From: an uncultured Mucilaginibacter sp.
GTDB taxonomy: Bacteria > Bacteroidota > Bacteroidia > Sphingobacteriales > Sphingobacteriaceae
NCBI GenBank assembly: GCA_913777515.1
Contig: CAJYSL010000277.1
Location: 1-39,877, forward strand
Direction: 5' to 3'
Length of the DNA: 39,877 bases
Below the pieces are notes generated by a model. That model had not been told where the DNA came from, made no database searches, and saw only the letters and a list, made by a program, of their open reading frames with translations. This document shows positions 38,222 through 39,877 of the stretch, one piece after another. Numbering within the stretch: position 1 is the first letter of the stretch; each line of letters starts with the position of its first letter. Made by a program: the position numbers and the translations under genes.

Positions 38222-39463
38222 ATGGAGCAACCTGTACAACCTAAGCGCGAGCCTGCCCTGGGCTTCATTTTCGTTACGTTACTGATTGATGTTACCGGTT
38301 TTGGTATCGTCATCCCGGTTTTTCCAAAACTGATAGAACACCTGATTCATGGCAATTTGAGTGATGCAGCGCGGTATGGCGGCTGGTTAACTTTTGCTTA
38401 TTCTGTGATGCAGTTTTTATTTGCCCCTGTACTGGGTAACCTGAGCGATAGATACGGTCGCCGTCCGGTGCTGTTGGGTTCGTTACTTGGTTTTGGCATC
38501 GATTATACCTTTCTGGCATTTGCGCCCAGCATCTGGTGGCTTTTTGTTGGCCGTATTATAGCAGGTATAACCGGCGCCAGCTTTACCACGGCGTCAGCTT
38601 ATATTGCCGATGTTAGTACGCCCGAAAAGCGTGCACAAAACTTCGGCATCATTGGTGCGGCTTTTGGCCTGGGTTTTATTATCGGCCCGGTGCTGGGTGG
38701 CGTTTTAGGGCAATACAGTACCAAACTGCCGTTTTTAGCCGCCGCAGCTTTAGCCATCCTGAATGCGATTTACGGCTATTTTATTTTGCCCGAGTCATTA
38801 GCAAAAGAGAATCGCCGCGAATTTGAATTAAAACGAGCCAACCCCATCGGTTCATTAATGCAGCTTAAAAAATATCCGGCCATCAGCGGACTCATTGCCT
38901 CACTCATTCTTATTTATATTGCCGCCCATGCTGTGCAAAGCACCTGGACGTTTTTTACTATGGAACGCTTTAAATGGAGCGAATCACTGGTAGGTTACTC
39001 CCTGGGTTTTGTGGGATTGTTATCCGGCTTGGTGCAGGGTTTGCTTATTCGCATTACCATCCCTAAACTGGGGCAAAAAAAGAGCATTGTTTACGGCTTG
39101 TTGTTGTATAGCATTGGCTTGTTTTTATTTGCCTTTGCCAACCAAAGCTGGATGATGTTTGCCATACTGGTACCTTATTGCCTGGGTGGCATTGCAGGCC
39201 CGGCACTGCAGGGGTTAATCAGCACCCAGATTCCGCCCAACGAGCAGGGCGAACTGCAGGGCGGATTAACCAGCTTAATGAGTGTTACCTCTATTGTGGG
39301 CCCGCCGCTCATGACATCATTATTTGCCTGGTTCACCGGTAAAAATGCGCCGTTCCAGTTTCCGGGCGCACCATTTTTGATGGGCGCTATACTGATGCTG
39401 CTAAGCACGGCGCTGGCAGTGCGCAGCTTCAAAAATGCACGGAAGCTAACGCCGTCAATGTAA
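38222..39463 (+). CDS. MFS transporter, TCR/Tet family
   Basis: [29 protein letters not shown]...[28 protein letters not shown]; 12 TM helices. Confidence 0.93.
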   Translation: MEQPVQPKREPALGFIFVTLLIDVTGFGIVIPVFPKLIEHLIHGNLSDAARYGGWLTFAYSVMQFLFAPVLGNLSDRYGRRPVLLGSLLGFGIDYTFLAFAPSIWWLFVGRIIAGITGASFTTASAYIADVSTPEKRAQNFGIIGAAFGLGFIIGPVLGGVLGQYSTKLPFLAAAALAILNAIYGYFILPESLAKENRREFELKRANPIGSLMQLKKYPAISGLIASLILIYIAAHAVQSTWTFFTMERFKWSESLVGYSLGFVGLLSGLVQGLLIRITIPKLGQKKSIVYGLLLYSIGLFLFAFANQSWMMFAILVPYCLGGIAGPALQGLISTQIPPNEQGELQGGLTSLMSVTSIVGPPLMTSLFAWFTGKNAPFQFPGAPFLMGAILMLLSTALAVRSFKNARKLTPSM

Positions 39464-39548
39464 TCAGGTCGTCGCAAAGTACATTATCTTCTAAAATCAA
39501 ACATTTTTACGCCAATTCATTTTAACTGGTGGTATCTTTTTATAACAC

Positions 39549-39877
39549 ATGAGCGAAGCTGTTAAGCCCAAACGCCCTGCCGCACTGGGATTTATTTTTG
39601 TAACCGTATTTATTGACGTGCTGGGCTTGGGCGTTATTATACCCGTACTTCCCAAATTGCTCGAACAAATAGGACATGTAGATGTAAGTATGGCTTCGCA
39701 ATTGAGCGGTTATCTTACGTTTGCCTATGCCTTAATGCAATTTATATTTTCGTCGGTATTGGGTAACCTGAGCGACCGTTATGGTCGCAGACCTGTCTTG
39801 TTGCTTTCACTCTTTGGTTTCGGTATTGATTATCTGTTGATGGCCTTTGCTCCTACTGTATTCTGGCTTTTTGTGGG
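39549..39877 (+). CDS. MFS transporter, TCR/Tet family, second tandem copy (truncated by window end)
   Basis: [109 protein letters not shown]. Confidence 0.92.
   Translation, partial: MSEAVKPKRPAALGFIFVTVFIDVLGLGVIIPVLPKLLEQIGHVDVSMASQLSGYLTFAYALMQFIFSSVLGNLSDRYGRRPVLLLSLFGFGIDYLLMAFAPTVFWLFV

Noticed and set aside
1-39877. CRISPR array, toxin-antitoxin, restriction-modification, retron or phage defence system
   Set aside because: No regularly spaced repeats, no Cas, reverse transcriptase, methylase, nuclease or integrase/transposase-like ORF seen on either strand.

Overview
39.9 kb window of a Bacteroidota chromosome (Mucilaginibacter/Pedobacter-like gene style: SusC/SusD pairs, TAnnTTTG promoters). 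From left to right: a glycan-utilisation locus on the minus strand (SusC, SusD, GH92 mannosidase, partial glycerophosphodiester phosphodiesterase); secreted and YdcF-like proteins; a tRNA-Asp gene; small secreted and outer-membrane proteins; a TlpA-like thioredoxin; a second SusC/SusD locus with a DUF1735-like lipoprotein; an HxlR/DoxX/DsbA/YceI/FAD-monooxygenase stress cluster in which two genes carry disabling lesions; a multi-PAS histidine-kinase-like protein with no ATPase domain; Sua5/YrdC; trpD-trpF-trpB-trpA; a Kir-type K+ channel; an SDR plus glycosyltransferase pair; recR; a Na+/solute symporter; a LOG-family protein; and two tandem MFS transporters, the second cut by the window end. 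The two most interesting non-coding signals are: (1) an unannotated 13-aa leader peptide with three consecutive Trp codons (MNIQNNNWWWLNE) followed by mutually exclusive hairpins and an intrinsic terminator upstream of trpD, i.e. a candidate ribosome-mediated trp attenuator; and (2) a degenerate 48-bp copy of the tRNA-Asp 3' end plus its terminator 1.2 kb downstream of the tRNA, bracketing a one-gene islet with no integrase. All alignments and foldings were done by eye; no database search was run.
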